From positions 1-42,577 of the forward strand of contig JAQWBM010000014.1 of assembly GCA_028706405.1 (NCBI GenBank): DNA of 42,577 nt, written 5' to 3'. The DNA is from Eubacteriales bacterium (GTDB lineage: Bacteria > Bacillota > Clostridia > Peptostreptococcales > Anaerovoracaceae). A model generated the notes under the pieces. The model worked only from the letters and a program-made list of their open reading frames with translations, searched no databases and had not been told where the DNA came from. Positions 1 to 8,736 of the stretch are shown here, piece after piece (within the stretch, counting starts at the first letter, position 1; the number at the start of each line of letters is the position of its first letter). The position numbers and the translations under genes are program-made.

Positions 1-1779
1 TCAGTAGGAGGTGCTTTTGATATTCCTTCTAAAGTCATTTCTTATGGAGCGCAAGCTTCAAGTACATATTATGGCGGAATGCCATCTGAGATAATAGGGT
101 ATGATCCAAAAACTGATTATCCAAACAGTTTTAACTATTACCAGACAGTCCCGGCGGGATATATTCAAAAAGGAAGGGTTCATTATTATGTGAATTATAT
201 GAGAACATATGCTACATATACGATACCTGGAGCAGGGTCATTCAGGCTGGAAAGCGGGGCCGATGGCTGGATTCATCTAGGTGATCCTAAAACAGCCGGA
301 ACTTATACACATAATGTTATATACGGCAGTTCCCATAAGAGCAATTCGGCCGGAATAGATGTTCTTGATGTTGTACAGTATCAAGACAATGCTGTGACAA
401 GAACAGGGAATATGGCATTTAATTCTTCAAATACAAGATACTATTTCCCAAGAACAACTTCTGCTCCGACAACAGATCTATCAATTTTTATCCCAAAAGG
501 GGAATATTATATTAAAAATTTAAGATTATACTACATAGAAAATGAGCAGAGGGTATATGTTCAAGATAAATCACTCACGGATGTATCACAGCTAGCCCCA
601 TGGACACCATCATCAGGAGTGTCGGCATCAAATGTAACTGTTCAGCAAGAAGAAGAGCCTGATGATGCGCCGATAAAGGTTTATAAAAAGGGCGAAAAGG
701 TTCTTTACAACATCTTCTATGACGATTATGAAGCCGATCCGTCAAAACAGCAATATTGGAGATACCAGCATATTAACTGGCCTCCCGACGGCGTACATCC
801 CGATGCAGGGAAAACCTTATCCGCTCCGATTGACCGCTTTTATCACAGCGGGAAATATACAGTGACGCATTGGCAGCAGGATAATGCCCAAAGGGCAGGG
901 ACTGTAGGGGATGCTGCTCCTTACAACAAATTGAGCAACCAGGTGGAAATGACCTTCTATGTGGACGGCGATGGCAAAGCCCCCTGGGTAACGCATATAA
1001 AAACCAATCCGGCAACGGTCAAGGAAAACAATGCCTATACCCTGGCTGTCGGCGTTGATGATGCTGAAAAGGATACACTTACACTGGAAACGGAGGTGTA
1101 TCACAACGGCAAAAGCACTTTTACCCACAGGCGGGAAAACCTTCAAGCAAACGCAGCCGGAAATTATCCGGAGACGCTGATCAGCGGGCTGCCATTGGCA
1201 AAGACCGGCGTGTATCAGGTAATATGCACGGTTAGTGATTATAGCGGCACCGGGATTAAAGCCTACAAATTCACGGTAGTATCGGAGGGCAAAATAACCG
1301 GCTTTGTCAATCATACAGACCAGTGGGATATTAACAGGAAAAAATACAATTTGAAAAGGTTCTCCGACGAGGTCAATCATCCATTTCAATTTGACGAATA
1401 CATAGCGATGAAAGCACCCAGAAAACGCGGAACAAACGTATTCTGGTCAGGAGAAAAATTCATGCTTCGGGCTGAAACAGAAGGAAGCCCGGCAAGGGTA
1501 ACCGTGAAAATAAACACCCTTGATTCTCAGGGGCAACTCAGAAATACCGGATATACGGCGGATCTGGCTAATACCGGCAAGAAAACTGCAGCAGGCGCCA
1601 AGCTTTGGGATGGAGCGCTCTGGGAAAACAGTATGATTAATAAGTGGGGAAGGAAAGCTCCTCAGATGTTAATTTTTGTCTTTACATCATATTATTCAGG
1701 AAATTTAACGAAAGAGCATACGGTGAACGTTATAGTTGACAGCTATCATGATTATTGGCAGCTCCATAGGTTATGGTAA
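1..1779 (+). CDS. Large surface protein with Ig-like modules, 5' end missing
   Basis: The reading frame is already open at base 1, so the gene begins upstream; the internal ATG at 79 has no good SD and is not taken as the start. What remains (about 592 codons) is rich in Tyr, Thr, Asn and Gly, as in extracellular beta-sandwich proteins. An Ig/cadherin-like segment lies around window residues 320-430 (DGKAPWVTHI to YKFTVVSEGK). It is followed by a C-terminal module with GEKFMLRAET, LWDGALWENSMINKWG and the end DYWQLHRLW. From memory, modules of this type close large repeat-containing surface proteins of Clostridia, but I cannot search for it. No SLH, LPXTG or membrane anchor is visible in the part seen, so any anchor must be in the missing N-terminal part. 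Role is inferred: secreted or wall-associated structural or adhesion protein. Confidence 0.7.
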   Translation, partial: SVGGAFDIPSKVISYGAQASSTYYGGMPSEIIGYDPKTDYPNSFNYYQTVPAGYIQKGRVHYYVNYMRTYATYTIPGAGSFRLESGADGWIHLGDPKTAGTYTHNVIYGSSHKSNSAGIDVLDVVQYQDNAVTRTGNMAFNSSNTRYYFPRTTSAPTTDLSIFIPKGEYYIKNLRLYYIENEQRVYVQDKSLTDVSQLAPWTPSSGVSASNVTVQQEEEPDDAPIKVYKKGEKVLYNIFYDDYEADPSKQQYWRYQHINWPPDGVHPDAGKTLSAPIDRFYHSGKYTVTHWQQDNAQRAGTVGDAAPYNKLSNQVEMTFYVDGDGKAPWVTHIKTNPATVKENNAYTLAVGVDDAEKDTLTLETEVYHNGKSTFTHRRENLQANAAGNYPETLISGLPLAKTGVYQVICTVSDYSGTGIKAYKFTVVSEGKITGFVNHTDQWDINRKKYNLKRFSDEVNHPFQFDEYIAMKAPRKRGTNVFWSGEKFMLRAETEGSPARVTVKINTLDSQGQLRNTGYTADLANTGKKTAAGAKLWDGALWENSMINKWGRKAPQMLIFVFTSYYSGNLTKEHTVNVIVDSYHDYWQLHRLW

Positions 1780-1789
1780 TGATCTATAA

Positions 1790-1819
1790 TTGATTTTCGG
1801 GATTGAAATATGTTAAAAT
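1790..1819 (+). promoter_or_regulatory. Candidate promoter for the iron-sulfur protein gene
   Basis: TTGATT (1790-1795) and TAAAAT (1814-1819) are separated by 18 bases, about 40 bases before the start of the next gene. The match is moderate and was judged by eye. Confidence 0.35.
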
Positions 1820-1859
1820 AATTAAACGATTCAATGTTTGATATTGGAGGAGAATAATA

Positions 1860-2342
1860 ATGGAAGAAAACAAAGATAAGAGCAATGCAAACTCCAGGGA
1901 ATATAAGACAGACGACCTGATCGTTTATTGGTACCCTTCTTTATGCTCCCATGCAACGAAATGCTTGATCATGCTGCCGCAGGTATTTGATGTCGATAAA
2001 AGGCCTTGGGTCAACATCAATGCGGCAGGACCAGTTGATATCATGAGAACAATAGACGCGTGCCCGTCCGGTGCATTGCGATATGCGCTGACGGAAAACT
2101 CAAAGGTAGATCCGGAGCTTGCCAAGGGACCGGGAAGTATCGGACACAAGGCTTCAAAAGAAGCGGCTCCTGTTAAAATCCGAGCGGTAAAGGATGGCCC
2201 GTTACTGGTTAAAGGTCCTGCCACATTACTGGGTACGGACGGAACTATTCTCCGCGAAGCTGACAGCATGGTGTTGTGCCGCTGCGGGCTGACAAAAAAC
2301 CCGCCGTTTTGTGACGGAGAACATAGGAAAAAACAAAAATAA
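1860..2342 (+). CDS. Small iron-sulfur protein: divergent 4Fe-4S domain plus CDGSH-type domain
   Basis: A 160-aa soluble protein with two metal-binding parts. The N-terminal half matches the YjdI/Fer4_19 pattern: a cysteine in SLCSHATKC, the segment FDVDKRPWVN, and DACPSGAL near residue 63-70. The C-terminal end has a CDGSH-type 2Fe-2S motif, CRCGLTKNPPFCDGEH, with three Cys and one His as ligands. The usual small residue before the ligand His (S/A/T) is Glu here. Proteins combining these two domains are known in bacteria; their exact role is unclear, and electron transfer or redox sensing is the usual suggestion. The SD GGAGGAG sits just before the ATG. It lies between surface-protein genes and converges with the SLH gene that ends at 2367, so it is probably a single-gene unit. 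Confidence 0.85.
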   Translation: MEENKDKSNANSREYKTDDLIVYWYPSLCSHATKCLIMLPQVFDVDKRPWVNINAAGPVDIMRTIDACPSGALRYALTENSKVDPELAKGPGSIGHKASKEAAPVKIRAVKDGPLLVKGPATLLGTDGTILREADSMVLCRCGLTKNPPFCDGEHRKKQK

Positions 2343-2366
2343 TAAATCTGCTTATCTCCGGTATCT

Positions 2367-4601
2367 TTATCGGACGGTTATTACATATTCGGACGGATTT
2401 CGGTTGTCCGCGGATATTCTGACCCTAATCACTGTATCAGAGGCTGCATTAAGAGGGATATCACCGACCAGGTCTGATGCCGTACCGTTTATTGTTATCA
2501 CAGCATTGGGATTGGCGGTTGTGTCGGCTGATGCAGTAATCGCGGCGGACGTAGTACCGGTCGGCATTGTTATCGTGTAGCTCTTTGTGGCAGGCTGAAA
2601 GCCGCTTAACAAATTGGTTCCGCCGGGAGCCGATACCGTTAGGCTTTGCAGCACAGCATAGGGCATTGTAGTGGCAGTGTTACTTGATACGACCGCTGAA
2701 TTTACATTTGCCGTACTGCGCAACAAGGTATAAATATAATACCTTGTATTGGGGTTCAGTCCTGTTACGGTCAGGGAGCTTGCGGTATTTGCCGCTGCGG
2801 CAGTGCTTTGACCGGCAATGATCTGTGCTTCGGAAGGCGCGGATGCGCTTGTAGTGACCAGAGCATAGATTGTTCCTGCCATATTAGGCGTGCAGGTCAT
2901 AGTTATAGAATTATTTGCAGGCGTCAATGTCAAATTGGCGATAACGGGCGTTGTGATTGCAGGGGTGGTTGGATTCGTATTCTCATCCTCATCCGTTTCT
3001 TCCGTAAAGAAATAGATGGATTTATCGTCATTTTTATTTCCGCCTGCATTCTTTAATACTTTATCCTCCAGAATGACATAATATCTCATGCTGCCGCTAA
3101 GCTTGGCGTTCGGAGTAATGGTGATTATTTTCTTTGCGCTGTTGATTTTTCCTTTAAAGAGGACCTTTTCGCCGCTATCAGAGCCTTTCCTAAGGCTTAT
3201 AATAGAACTGATATCAGAATCCCGGATTTCATCGCCGTCGGCCATTGTCATCGAAGAGTTGAAGGTTATCGTTATCGTTGTATCTACATCAACATCATCC
3301 TCTTTATGCTTTGGCTTAAAGGAGACGGAAATCTCTTCTTTTCCTTCGGCTTCAGGCTTGTCGTAATTTAACCCCACAAGCATTTTATTCGGTTTGGTTT
3401 CATAGGTCACATTACCTGCATTGACGGTCATATATCCTATAGTGCCGCTTCCATGAAAATAGGATTCGGCATTCACTGTAGCCTCGCTGATTTCAGCCTT
3501 GCCTGACAGGGTAATGTCAGAATATTTTCCCGCCCCGGTTACAGACAGATTGGTTATTTTTCCAGATTCCAAAGTGATATTTGCTCTTGAGCCTTCGATA
3601 CTTACCTTCGGAAAAGTCCCCTTTAAGGTCACATCAGCCATTTTGTTCACTGTAATATCAGGGAATCCATAGCCGCTTTTGCTGGAAGCCTGCAAATAAC
3701 ATGATTTGAAAGCTTCAAGCTTAGAAACGATGGTGTCCCCCTTAGTCACAACTCTGACTTTGCCATCATCTCTGTCCACAATGGCGCTGACCACTCTGGT
3801 ATTATTTAGCGTGACTGTCTTCTCGCCGCCGCCTTCAATTTTTAGAGTTCCCAATATAATACAGTTATCTATCGTGACACTGCCGTCTTCAAGACCCTCG
3901 TCGATGATTACGTTATTGACATAAACTTTATTGGCAAACTCCGCTTTATCGTCAGCTATTATTATTCTGCGGGTTATGATGTCTTCATTGTCCAGAATTC
4001 CGCTCAGGATTTTTGCGGTTTGCGCTCTGGTCAGCGCATCGGCCGGATGAAGCAACTTGTCACTGTAAGCGCCGATATATCCCTTTCCGTTCATCTTTGC
4101 CATTGCTTCCGTTGCCCAGCTTGCAATTGACCGGTAATCGGAAAAGATTTTCAGATTACCGCTTTTTTTCACGGAAGGGAGCAGACGGGAAAGCATTACC
4201 ATGGCTTCCTGTCTGCTTATGGGACTATCAGGCTTGAAGGTATCATCGTTATATCCTCCCGCATAGCCCACGGCGACAGCAGTAGAAACCGCGTTATAAT
4301 ACCATGAGGCATAATTTACATCTTTGAAATTGATAGAGTTATATCTTTCGATCCTGTCAAGCGCAAAGGTTTTATTGACCATGGCCGCAAATTCAGCACG
4401 CGTTACAGCTTTGTCCGGCCAAAAACGACCGTCCGGGTAACCCGATATGATTTTTTCACTATATACCTTTCTGATATGAAACTCCGCCCAGTGACCCTTG
4501 ATATCGGAGAAATAACCGGCATAAGAATCGACCGGAAATGTAAGCGGCAGCGATAAGGCAATCGCTAATATCCCACAGCCTATTCTTTTTTTTAAACCCA
4601 T
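2367..4601 (-). CDS. SLH-domain surface protein with beta-helix-like, Big_5-like and cadherin-like modules
   Basis: A 744-aa secreted protein. Residues 1-28 form a signal peptide (positive start, hydrophobic core, DSYAG). Three SLH domains follow at about 31-75, 91-140 and 150-205; the first has the TRAE-type motif (VTRAEFAAMV) and the third LTRAQ. SLH domains bind secondary cell-wall polymers. Residues 210-400 are short repeated beta strands (TIDNCIILGTLKIEGGG, ITLESGKITNLSVTGAG) that suggest a right-handed beta-helix. About 425-535 resembles the bacterial Ig-like Big_5 fold (SVSFKP to YFFTEE), 553-645 is fibronectin-III-like, and 655-744 resembles the cadherin-like beta-sandwich domain (ending YVITVR). 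The start is supported by AAAGGAGGG upstream on the minus strand. Probably an S-layer-associated adhesion or structural protein; the ligand is unknown. Confidence 0.88.
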   Translation of the reverse strand: MGLKKRIGCGILAIALSLPLTFPVDSYAGYFSDIKGHWAEFHIRKVYSEKIISGYPDGRFWPDKAVTRAEFAAMVNKTFALDRIERYNSINFKDVNYASWYYNAVSTAVAVGYAGGYNDDTFKPDSPISRQEAMVMLSRLLPSVKKSGNLKIFSDYRSIASWATEAMAKMNGKGYIGAYSDKLLHPADALTRAQTAKILSGILDNEDIITRRIIIADDKAEFANKVYVNNVIIDEGLEDGSVTIDNCIILGTLKIEGGGEKTVTLNNTRVVSAIVDRDDGKVRVVTKGDTIVSKLEAFKSCYLQASSKSGYGFPDITVNKMADVTLKGTFPKVSIEGSRANITLESGKITNLSVTGAGKYSDITLSGKAEISEATVNAESYFHGSGTIGYMTVNAGNVTYETKPNKMLVGLNYDKPEAEGKEEISVSFKPKHKEDDVDVDTTITITFNSSMTMADGDEIRDSDISSIISLRKGSDSGEKVLFKGKINSAKKIITITPNAKLSGSMRYYVILEDKVLKNAGGNKNDDKSIYFFTEETDEDENTNPTTPAITTPVIANLTLTPANNSITMTCTPNMAGTIYALVTTSASAPSEAQIIAGQSTAAAANTASSLTVTGLNPNTRYYIYTLLRSTANVNSAVVSSNTATTMPYAVLQSLTVSAPGGTNLLSGFQPATKSYTITMPTGTTSAAITASADTTANPNAVITINGTASDLVGDIPLNAASDTVIRVRISADNRNPSEYVITVR

Positions 4602-4763
4602 ATTACCCTCCTTTTACAAAGTGCACCTGAAGCAGCGAAATTTAAACGCTGACTGCGCTCTTGTCCTTGCGTTACATCTATATGGATACTCCAATACGTC
4701 GGCTCCATACGCCTGTTGAATAAACCCGTTAGTTAAATGTGCTTGTTAAATCCACCCATAATG

Positions 4764-4792
4764 ATTATATCGGAAAATTCATAACAAAATAA
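4764..4792 (-). promoter_or_regulatory. Candidate -10 region for the 744-aa SLH gene
   Basis: On the minus strand a perfect TATAAT lies at 4769-4764 with only a weak -35 (TTATTT, 17-base spacing). It would give an mRNA leader of about 155 bases before the ATG at 4601. The 241-base gap between this gene and the acyltransferase shows nothing else I can support. Confidence 0.3.
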
Positions 4793-4842
4793 AGAGGAAA
4801 TAGTCAAGAAGTTGGGGAAACGTGTCATCGGGACAAAGACCG

Positions 4843-6090
4843 TCAGCTTGACTCCGGCGGCTTATTTTTGACCGCATTCCTCTTGGTCGCTTTTTTTAAC
4901 AGGCAGGCTGCCTGATAAGGCTGCCGCAGCACGATACTGATACCAAGGCTGATTAGAAAAACAACAAGCGCATCAAAAAGAAGCGAAAAAGCAAATGTTG
5001 AACCCGACAAAAAAACGGTCTTGCGCATTTCGGTAATGATAAAAGGATGGATCATATAAACGAAAAGCATATGTTTTGAGAGCTTATTTGCCAGATTTCG
5101 TATCATGCTTGGAAATGAAATGTTCTTGAATTTTGCTGTGAACGTAAAAACCGCAAAGCTCATCAAAAATACAGTGGGCGAATAGTTGCTGAACAAAATC
5201 AATTCAGGAGTACGGAAGCCAAACATCGGGTTAAGCTGAATAGTCCGGGAAACCAAAAAGATAAAAGCAACTGCCCCTAATAAATAAATAAAAATGGCCC
5301 CTTTGTCGAGATAATATAAGCCCTCTCTAAGCTTGATGAACGGTCTATACAAGTGTACTTTCCAATCCGGCGTATTGTTCAGGGGTGAGACCATCTCTTC
5401 TGTGTCAGAATAGGAGGGCATTGAAAAACGCTTATCCAAAAAGTAGCCCGCAAGGAAGTAACCAACATAACCCAACACAAAAGCAAGAGAAAGCGCGTTT
5501 AAAATTTCGGATAGAGGCGCAAGCTTCCACAGATCGTCGTTAAACTTCGTAATAAAGGTGATTCCTATGCATAAACTCAGAAAATAGCATAATTGTTGGT
5601 TTGTAGCATGGTTTGCGAGAATACGGACGAAAGGGGTGATCAAATAAAGTCCTGCGAGCATGTAGAGATACCACATATGGTAGTACCCCCGCCAGACCGA
5701 TCCCCAAAAAAAGGATGAATCGATCTGTTCCCAGCAGTATCGGAAATCAAAGCCGGATGCCCAAAGCTGACGGTAAAAATCTTGTTCGGCAAAAGCGTAA
5801 AAGAAAGACCAGACGATAAATATAAATACTATTTTGGGCAGGTATTTTGTAAAGATCGCATAGATTGGAAGTTCTTTGCGGGGGTGCAGCAAAAACAAAC
5901 CGCTGAGCATAATAAAGACAGGAACTCCAATTCTCGAAAAAGCGGAAAGTGCAATAGCGTACTCCCATTGTACATATGCCTGAAAGGATTCGGGCGCCTG
6001 ACAAACATAAGGAACGGAAAGATGCAGCAGCACAATCAGGTACGCTGCCGCAATCCGAAGCAAGTCATAGTTTACTAAACGGTTTCTCAT
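4843..6090 (-). CDS. Acyltransferase-3 family membrane protein (WecH/OafA-like surface O-acetyltransferase)
   Basis: A 415-aa integral membrane protein with about ten hydrophobic segments. The N-terminus NYDLLRIAAAYLIVLLHLS carries the family's DxLR-like motif and the conserved His in the first helix; a second signature is VFIMLSGLFLLHPRK. The family (Acyl_transf_3, PF01757) moves acyl groups, usually acetyl, onto sugars of surface polysaccharides or peptidoglycan. The start is set by GAGGA six bases before the ATG. The gene stands alone on the minus strand upstream of the SLH gene, with its own candidate promoter. A role in acetylating the wall polysaccharide made further along the window is inference; the acceptor cannot be read from the sequence. 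Confidence 0.85.
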   Translation of the reverse strand: MRNRLVNYDLLRIAAAYLIVLLHLSVPYVCQAPESFQAYVQWEYAIALSAFSRIGVPVFIMLSGLFLLHPRKELPIYAIFTKYLPKIVFIFIVWSFFYAFAEQDFYRQLWASGFDFRYCWEQIDSSFFWGSVWRGYYHMWYLYMLAGLYLITPFVRILANHATNQQLCYFLSLCIGITFITKFNDDLWKLAPLSEILNALSLAFVLGYVGYFLAGYFLDKRFSMPSYSDTEEMVSPLNNTPDWKVHLYRPFIKLREGLYYLDKGAIFIYLLGAVAFIFLVSRTIQLNPMFGFRTPELILFSNYSPTVFLMSFAVFTFTAKFKNISFPSMIRNLANKLSKHMLFVYMIHPFIITEMRKTVFLSGSTFAFSLLFDALVVFLISLGISIVLRQPYQAACLLKKATKRNAVKNKPPESS

Positions 6091-6162
6091 AAAATCCTCA
6101 CATTATTTTGGGAATCCTGAAACGCCGGGCGCTGTAAATAACAGAGTTTTATTCATAGGTAT

Positions 6163-6191
6163 ATAGTACCACCGGAAAAACTTCAGCGCAA
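6163..6191 (-). promoter_or_regulatory. Candidate promoter for the acyltransferase gene
   Basis: On the minus strand, TTGCGC (6191-6186) and TACTAT (6168-6163) are spaced by exactly 17 bases, about 75 bases upstream of the gene start. Confidence 0.4.
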
Positions 6192-6354
6192 TATAAAGCG
6201 ATTCTATATGCCGATCGACCTTCTCAACAATAAGGATGAAGGATGAGAAAATCTGGAAGTAACTCTACAAGATATCAGTTTCGGTGCCGGCAGTAAAAAT
6301 GTCATGCGCAGCGAATTGTAATATGCTTGTAATGGATTTAGGAAAAAGCTTTGA

Positions 6355-6360
6355 TATAAT
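6355..6360 (+). promoter_or_regulatory. Perfect -10 box upstream of the small SLH gene
   Basis: TATAAT within TTTGATATAATTATG, 50 bases before the chosen start. No convincing -35 lies at 16-18 bases (the nearest is TTGTAA with 22-base spacing), so this may be a weak or activator-dependent promoter. Confidence 0.35.
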
Positions 6361-6410
6361 TATGTATATAAATTATGGGTACTATTTCAACGATAGGAGG
6401 TAATTCGTAT

Positions 6411-7043
6411 ATGAATATGAAGAAAACAAAAAAAAGCATGGTATTTATTCTGACAATCATACTGATTATTGCGTCTGCTGCCGGAACAGTCTTTGCCGGT
6501 GTTGACTATTATCAGCAGGATTCACAATCCGGATATCCGTCCGATGTGATGAATACTCAGTATTTTGCAGCGGTAAAATTTCTGATGGATAAAAAGATTT
6601 TGACAGGATTTGAAGACGGAACCTTCAGACCCAACGATCCGATCAACAGGGCGCAGATAGCAGTTGCCATCGCAAAGGCCACAAACCGCACCAATAACCT
6701 TGATACAATGGCGGAAAAAAACAAATTTACCGATTTAGAGAGCTATAACTGGGCAAAAGGACACATCAACGCTTTAGTTGATGCCGGAATAGTAAAGGGC
6801 ACAAGCAGCACCACATATGCACCCGGTGAAAATATCACATATGTGCAGCTCATTACGCTTTTGGTCAGAATGAATCAAGGCGCAGCATCCGAAGTGGAAA
6901 GCAGCGGCGTCTGGCCCGATAATTACATCCAATATGTAACGCTTTATAACTACCTGGGCGATGTGACCGTTACAGATTGGAATGCTCCGGCGCCAAGAGG
7001 CGATGCCGCAAAACTGATATACCGGTTCATACCGAAAAACTAG
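6411..7043 (+). CDS. Small SLH-only secreted protein
   Basis: A 210-aa protein starting at 6411, chosen because AGGAGG at 6395-6400 is correctly spaced; an in-frame ATG at 6375 has no SD. Residues 1-29 are a signal peptide ending near TVFAG. The rest is essentially three SLH-like repeats. The first has LTGFEDGTFRPNDPINRAQ and the second FTDLESYNWAKGHINALVDAG. The third is degenerate and carries GVWPDNY. There is no effector domain beyond the SLH triplet. Such proteins may coat the wall, occupy SLH binding sites, or partner larger SLH proteins; this is inference. The third repeat shares its GxWPxNY motif with the SLH proteins at 7140 and 10324, indicating a common origin. Confidence 0.85.
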   Translation: MNMKKTKKSMVFILTIILIIASAAGTVFAGVDYYQQDSQSGYPSDVMNTQYFAAVKFLMDKKILTGFEDGTFRPNDPINRAQIAVAIAKATNRTNNLDTMAEKNKFTDLESYNWAKGHINALVDAGIVKGTSSTTYAPGENITYVQLITLLVRMNQGAASEVESSGVWPDNYIQYVTLYNYLGDVTVTDWNAPAPRGDAAKLIYRFIPKN

Positions 7044-7139
7044 CCGAACCAAAACCTTTAAGACGATCAACGTTATTTTTATCAGTTGAAAACATTAGAA
7101 ATTAAAGGCATAAAAATAGGATATTAGGGGGAATCTCAA

Positions 7140-8558
7140 ATGAAAAATATGATCTTTAAAACAATTGCTATTACTTTGATATTGCTGCTCTCAACCACAG
7201 GCATATTTGCAGCAGTGCCGAAGGATGTGGAAGGTATGATGTATGAGGAAGCAGTTTCTGAACTGATTGACAAAGGGGTTATTACCGGAGACACAGACGG
7301 AAACTTCCATCCAGATTCGAATCTGACAAGGGCGCAAGCCTGCACCATCATCGTAAAGGCTATGGGAGCACCTTCCGCCGAGGTAGTTGGCACAGCGACA
7401 CAGGCTGCGGTCAAAAGCAGATTTGCCGATATGTCCGGCTACGGATGGGCGGAAGGCTACATAAGCTATGCAGTGAAACACGGCGTAACAAAGGGATACC
7501 CGGATGGAACCTTCAAGCCGGGAAACAATGTAACAATGAATGAAATGATCACCATGGTGCTCAGAGCTGCGGGCTATACCGATGAAGCACTGGGGGGGAC
7601 CTGGCCGTTAAATTATACCGGCAAGGCTGCAGAATTAGAGCTTTATGATCTTATACCGGCGCCATTGCCCGAATATGCAGTAAAATGGATGGCGGCACAG
7701 TTTGCTTATAACGCATTGGAGCTGATTGAAAAGGAAAATCCTCAGCCGGAGGAGCAGGAACCCATGCCGGAAACTCCTGAGGGAGTCCCGGACACATCAT
7801 CCATGACATTTGAAAAGGGAAGCTTCAATTCGACGATGACGGCATTTAAGGGCAAGACCCTTGCAGACGATGTAACGATATACACCTATGGAATGGAGAA
7901 AGATTATAAGAGTACCATGACCTTCTCGAAAAAAACGGCGGACTATCGTCTTGACACGGTAAATAAATATAAAAATACCGAAACACCGGCATTCTATAAG
8001 ATGGAAAACAATGAAATCGTATCTATGGTCATTCCAAAGGACGTGGGATTTACAGGCAGGGCATATGTTGTGATCAACGGCACCTACTCCGCTAAAAACG
8101 CAAAAGGAGACACAGTTACCGGACTTATAACACTGGCAGCCGGAAATGAAGTCAAATGGCTCGGAGAAAGCGGATTGACAGGGATACCGCCAAAGACCGG
8201 GTCCGACTCCTATCTGGACGGAACCATTTATGAATTATACTTGGCTGACGGAGAGATCCGGTCCATTTATAAATCAACGGAAAGCCACAGGGGAGCGGTA
8301 TTTGACGAGATATCAGGAGCAGCTTTTGTTGAAATAGAAAGCTATAAAAACAATGCAGTTAGATTAAAAAACGGCGATCTTTATGAGATCAAGGATAATG
8401 CCACTGTTTATATCATGGATAGTATGGATGGTAGTGATCATACGAAGTATAGGGCTGGAAAACAATCAAACATAAAAAGCGGCAACAAAATCAGAATCTA
8501 TGATATAACAGAGAATGACGAAATGTCCGGTGATATTGTCGTTGTGCAGGTAAAATAA
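7140..8558 (+). CDS. SLH-domain surface protein with unknown C-terminal domain
   Basis: A 472-aa protein. Residues 1-24 are a signal peptide (cleavage near GIFAA). SLH 1 is at about 28-75 (ITGDTDGNFHPDSNLTRAQ), SLH 2 at about 93-145 (VTKGYPDGTFKPGNNVTMNE), and a degenerate third repeat at about 150-197 includes GTWPLNY. A Pro/Glu linker at about 200-218 (PQPEEQEPMPETPEG) leads into a 250-aa domain I cannot assign, rich in beta strands and Lys/Asp. The SD AGGGGG is just before the ATG. It lies 96 bases after the SLH-only gene on the same strand and could be cotranscribed with it. The domain order (signal, SLH triplet, linker, unique domain) matches the 833-aa protein downstream, suggesting duplicated surface proteins with different outer domains. 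Confidence 0.85.
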   Translation: MKNMIFKTIAITLILLLSTTGIFAAVPKDVEGMMYEEAVSELIDKGVITGDTDGNFHPDSNLTRAQACTIIVKAMGAPSAEVVGTATQAAVKSRFADMSGYGWAEGYISYAVKHGVTKGYPDGTFKPGNNVTMNEMITMVLRAAGYTDEALGGTWPLNYTGKAAELELYDLIPAPLPEYAVKWMAAQFAYNALELIEKENPQPEEQEPMPETPEGVPDTSSMTFEKGSFNSTMTAFKGKTLADDVTIYTYGMEKDYKSTMTFSKKTADYRLDTVNKYKNTETPAFYKMENNEIVSMVIPKDVGFTGRAYVVINGTYSAKNAKGDTVTGLITLAAGNEVKWLGESGLTGIPPKTGSDSYLDGTIYELYLADGEIRSIYKSTESHRGAVFDEISGAAFVEIESYKNNAVRLKNGDLYEIKDNATVYIMDSMDGSDHTKYRAGKQSNIKSGNKIRIYDITENDEMSGDIVVVQVK

Positions 8559-8651
8559 CGGGGCAACAGCCGGTTTCAACCGCAGCCAATGCCTCCGTCA
8601 AAATTTACTCTGCATGTAAACAGTAACATAAGAAAAACAAACGAAAAATTC

Positions 8652-8683
8652 CGAAGGGCAACTGTACTGACAGTTGCCTTTCG
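8652..8683. repeat. Inverted repeat overlapping the MFS promoter
   Basis: Fourteen-base arms (CGAAGGGCAACTGT and ACAGTTGCCTTTCG) pair with one G-T/mismatch position around the 4-base loop ACTG. The right arm covers the end of the -35 box at 8667-8672. No T-run follows on the plus strand, so it is more likely an operator than a terminator for the upstream gene. Confidence 0.55.
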
Positions 8684-8695
8684 ATATGGTATGAT
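8667..8695 (+). promoter_or_regulatory. Promoter for the MFS transporter gene
   Basis: CTGACA (8667-8672) and TATGAT (8690-8695) are separated by 17 bases. Transcription would begin near 8702, only about 5 bases before the ATG at 8707, which argues for the downstream TTG start at 8737. Confidence 0.5.
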
Positions 8696-8736
8696 TAGTC
8701 AATATTATGCCAAATGGAAAAGAAGGTGCACAGGTC

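Larger units (their letters stand above)
6091..6410. other. Divergent intergenic region
   Basis: This 320-base gap separates the minus-strand acyltransferase from the plus-strand SLH gene. It holds the two promoter candidates listed separately (6163-6191 minus, 6355-6360 plus) and the SD AGGAGG at 6395-6400. The ATG at 6375 is in frame with the downstream gene, but the SD lies after it, so it is not the likely start. I see no further gene or long repeat. Confidence 0.5.

Noticed and set aside
2311..4237. Several plus-strand frames across 2311-4237
   Set aside because: They lie opposite the 744-aa SLH gene, have no SD and read as low-complexity or nonsense protein; shadows of the real gene.
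6375..6410. ATG at 6375 as the start of the SLH-only gene
   Set aside because: The SD AGGAGG lies downstream of it; ATG 6411 gives a proper signal peptide.
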